NCBI GenBank assembly: GCA_963969495.1
Contig: OZ018321.1
Coordinates: forward strand, 124,944,521 to 125,008,520
Length of the DNA: 64,000 nucleotides
Source of the DNA: Ceratothoa steindachneri
Taxonomy: Eukaryota > Arthropoda > Malacostraca > Isopoda > Cymothoidae
Direction of reading: 5' to 3'
Shown here: positions 62,053-64,000 of the stretch, one piece after another
Layout: each line of letters starts with the position of its first letter
How positions within the stretch are numbered: position 1 is the first letter of the stretch
The notes under the pieces: model-generated
The model's input: only the letters and a program-made list of their open reading frames with translations
What the model was told of the DNA's origin: nothing
Database searches by the model: none
Translations under genes and position numbers: made by a program

Positions 62053-62697
62053 ATAATTAGTCACAATGTTGCGAGTTGGTCCGGAAAGAAACAATCATTA
62101 ACCAACGCATATCTAAAAGAGGACCCAGAAATAATAATTTTGAATGAAATGAATATAAACCCAGAGCTCAACAAAATCCGAATATGTAATTACACAATAA
62201 TAGCTAAGAATACCGAAGATGTAAACCTTGACGGAGTCATAATTGCAATAATAAATGATCTTAGATTCACAAAACTAAATGATACAGACGAGGCATATCT
62301 GGTAATCAGCATGATGACTACCACGGTGAACTTACAATTATGGTAGGGTACCAACCCCCAAGGAGAGATTTCTTACCATTGCATAATTTCATGGAAGTAT
62401 TTGGAAGACTAGATCAGACAATATATATGGGAGACTTGAATGCCCGCAGCAGAGCATCGAGCTACACAAATAACTTCAACATGGGAGGCAAAATTCTTGA
62501 AACACTCTTACAAAGAAACAGTCGCAAGGATTGGGTCAGCTTTTCCTACTTATTATGCTGGAAATAGAGCTACTAAAGCTGATATAGTTTTTGCGTGACC
62601 GGACTTACAGTACAATTAATTGGTTGAAAAGGGACCCGCAGTGACCAGTGATCATGAAATGATCGTCTTAACATTATCACTGCACCCAATCAAGTCA
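62053..62697 (+). pseudogene. LINE endonuclease domain
   Basis: Frame 1 shows IISHNVASWSGKKQSL and EDPEIIILNEMNI, with the Asn and Glu of the active site. A shift to frame 3 near 62340 gives YQPPRRDFLPLHNFME and TIYMGDLNARSRA, with the GDxN motif. Back in frame 1, VTSDHEMIVLTL supplies the final SDH. These are the standard APE-type LINE nuclease motifs in order. Two frame changes and several stops break the domain. Confidence 0.75.
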
Positions 62698-62981
62698 GCT
62701 GTCCTCCCAGGAAAAATGATTAGAACGCTAACTAGGCCACTTACGTGAAAGAATCAGATAGGCATCAACAAGAAGACATCTCAGAAGCGACACTTGAGGA
62801 GATAGAGCTGGATTTCGCTAACCTAATGGAAGCAATTTTCAAGGAAAATGCAGAATTCATCCCTAGAACTGCATCAAGAACGCTTCCGCATCCATTAAGC
62901 ACGGTTTAGATCACATCCCTTGAACAGCAATGAGTTGAGTTGAGAGAGGCTATAGAACTATCTGGTCTCCAATGAGGAGAT

Positions 62982-63947
62982 ATGGCCGTACTTCGAAGGA
63001 TCAAGGAAGAATTATTTGCTGCAACGTCAATAGAAAGAAATACCAGATGGAATCAAATTGGAGAGGCAATCGACTCAGAATTAAACCCGACAAATTTCAG
63101 GAATAAGATAAACATGGCAAGAGGGAAAAGGAGTCCAAGATGCAAGGTTAAAATAAAATGTAATGGAATAGTTGCTAAAGAACCCAAGAAGATCGAAGCT
63201 ACATTTCGAGAACATTAGAAGGGGGTGTTCAACATCTCACTAGACGAGAATGAAGCTTTTGATAGGGATCACGAATTAAGGATTGTTGAGGAAATTGAAC
63301 AACATCGTCTCGATATCGTTCCCAACAGCTGCGCATCACCTTCGACATTACTGGTAACCTTCGAAGAGCTCAAGAACACTCTCTTCAAAACAAAATATAA
63401 GGCGCCCGGTGAGTTCGGGATCTCAAAGCAAAATCTATTTCGTGCACCAGTCTCCTTCCTCGAAAAGATAGTTCAGTTATTTAATACCACGATCAGTGCG
63501 GGATACTTCCCTGACGCACTATAGAAAGAGAAAATCATATTCCTAACAAAGCCTGAGAAGCATCACGATAGACCAGGCAATTTTAGACCCATAACCATAT
63601 TGGAAACGCTGGCAAAACTATCGGAAAGGGCAATACACAGTAGACTTACAAAACATCTAGAAGAAAAGTTATTGCTTCCACTACAGAAGCAGCTCTGGCA
63701 ATCCTGTTGGAGACAATCGCAAGAGCAAAGTACGATAAACACTAAACTGACATAGTTTAAGGGACGTCCAAAAGACCTTCTACAAGGTCTGGAGGATCGG
63801 CATTAAATTCAAAATTAGGAGGTTGGGACTACCTAAAGCCCTACCGAAATGCCTTTCCAATTACGTTACAGAACGAGAAGGTTATATCTCCGTGGAAAGC
63901 TACGACGGACCAACCTTTGAGATCCCACAAGGGGTCCCACAAGGAGG
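62982..63947 (+). pseudogene. LINE reverse transcriptase, 5' part
   Basis: Frame 3 has VTFEELKNTLFKTKYKAPG, with the KAPG motif that precedes jockey-type RT. AGYFPDAL and a TAG (63522) at the expected Trp of PxxWK follow. The same frame continues with KPEKHHDRPGNFRPITILE and LAKLSERAIHSRL. After a frameshift near 63690, LLETIARAKYDKH and QKTFYKVWRIGI appear, where the first catalytic Asp of KAFDKVW is Tyr. FEIPQGVPQGG (about 63920) matches PQGSVLSP. The YADD box would lie beyond 64000. Confidence 0.7.
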
Positions 63948-64000
63948 CTGATCAGTCCCACTTTGTATATTATTTATAATATGGACTTACCGCGACCAGT

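Larger units (their letters stand above)
61950..64000 (+). mobile_element. Jockey-like LINE, incomplete at window end
   Basis: An APE-type endonuclease is followed by a reverse transcriptase in the order of jockey/I-type LINEs. The copy has several stops and frameshifts and runs off the right edge of the window before the catalytic box of the RT. The assignment to the jockey side is by motif style and is tentative. Confidence 0.7.

Overview
The window is AT-rich animal DNA that consists almost entirely of transposable-element remnants, microsatellites and unassigned spacer. I recognise no intact host gene, no operon-like gene packing and no CRISPR array. The mix of BEL/Pao, Ty3/gypsy, CR1-, L2-, RTE- and jockey-like LINEs, a Penelope-like element with a GIY-YIG nuclease, several mariners and a Tc1, plus long (TA)n and (GAA)n tracts, points to an invertebrate. 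An arthropod, perhaps a crustacean, is my best guess, but this is an inference from element flavour and not from a host gene.

Layout. 1-2.6 kb: GC-rich unassigned start, then a decayed L2-like LINE on the minus strand. 4.3-5.1 kb: an LTR-like repeat abutting a Ty3/gypsy RNase H-integrase remnant; a second, inverted copy of that repeat lies at 14.5-14.8 kb and carries a perfect 42-bp palindrome. 6.4-7.1 kb: Tc1-like transposase remnant. 7.7-8.0 kb: tRNA-like sequence with a repetitive tail. 10.9, 23.2 and 35.9 kb: three ~0.9-kb mariners sharing one internal deletion. 13.5-14.0 kb: three ~165-bp tandem units. 16.7-17.7 kb: (TA)n followed by a Penelope-like element. 34.1-35.7 kb: an unclassified LINE. 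37.6-37.9 kb: a GAA tract. 40.1-42.0 kb: an RTE-like LINE. 42.2-44.1 kb: two different mariners side by side. 44.56-54.56 kb: a complete BEL/Pao retrotransposon, with two 699-bp LTRs, a 5-bp target duplication and a tRNA-Tyr-like primer site, whose gag is split by a younger CR1-like LINE. 62.0-64.0 kb: a jockey-like LINE running off the end of the window.

Most noteworthy. First, the three deleted mariners have the same internal deletion, which by alignment should put the DNA-binding and C-terminal parts out of frame, yet each copy carries its own single-base deletion at a different site that restores the frame. Second, the nested CR1-in-BEL structure has mappable edges and gives a relative age order. 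Third, the inverted LTR-like pair combines a palindrome in one copy with a sharp junction to gypsy sequence in the other. None of this amounts to a new multi-gene system; the window is best read as layered transposon history.
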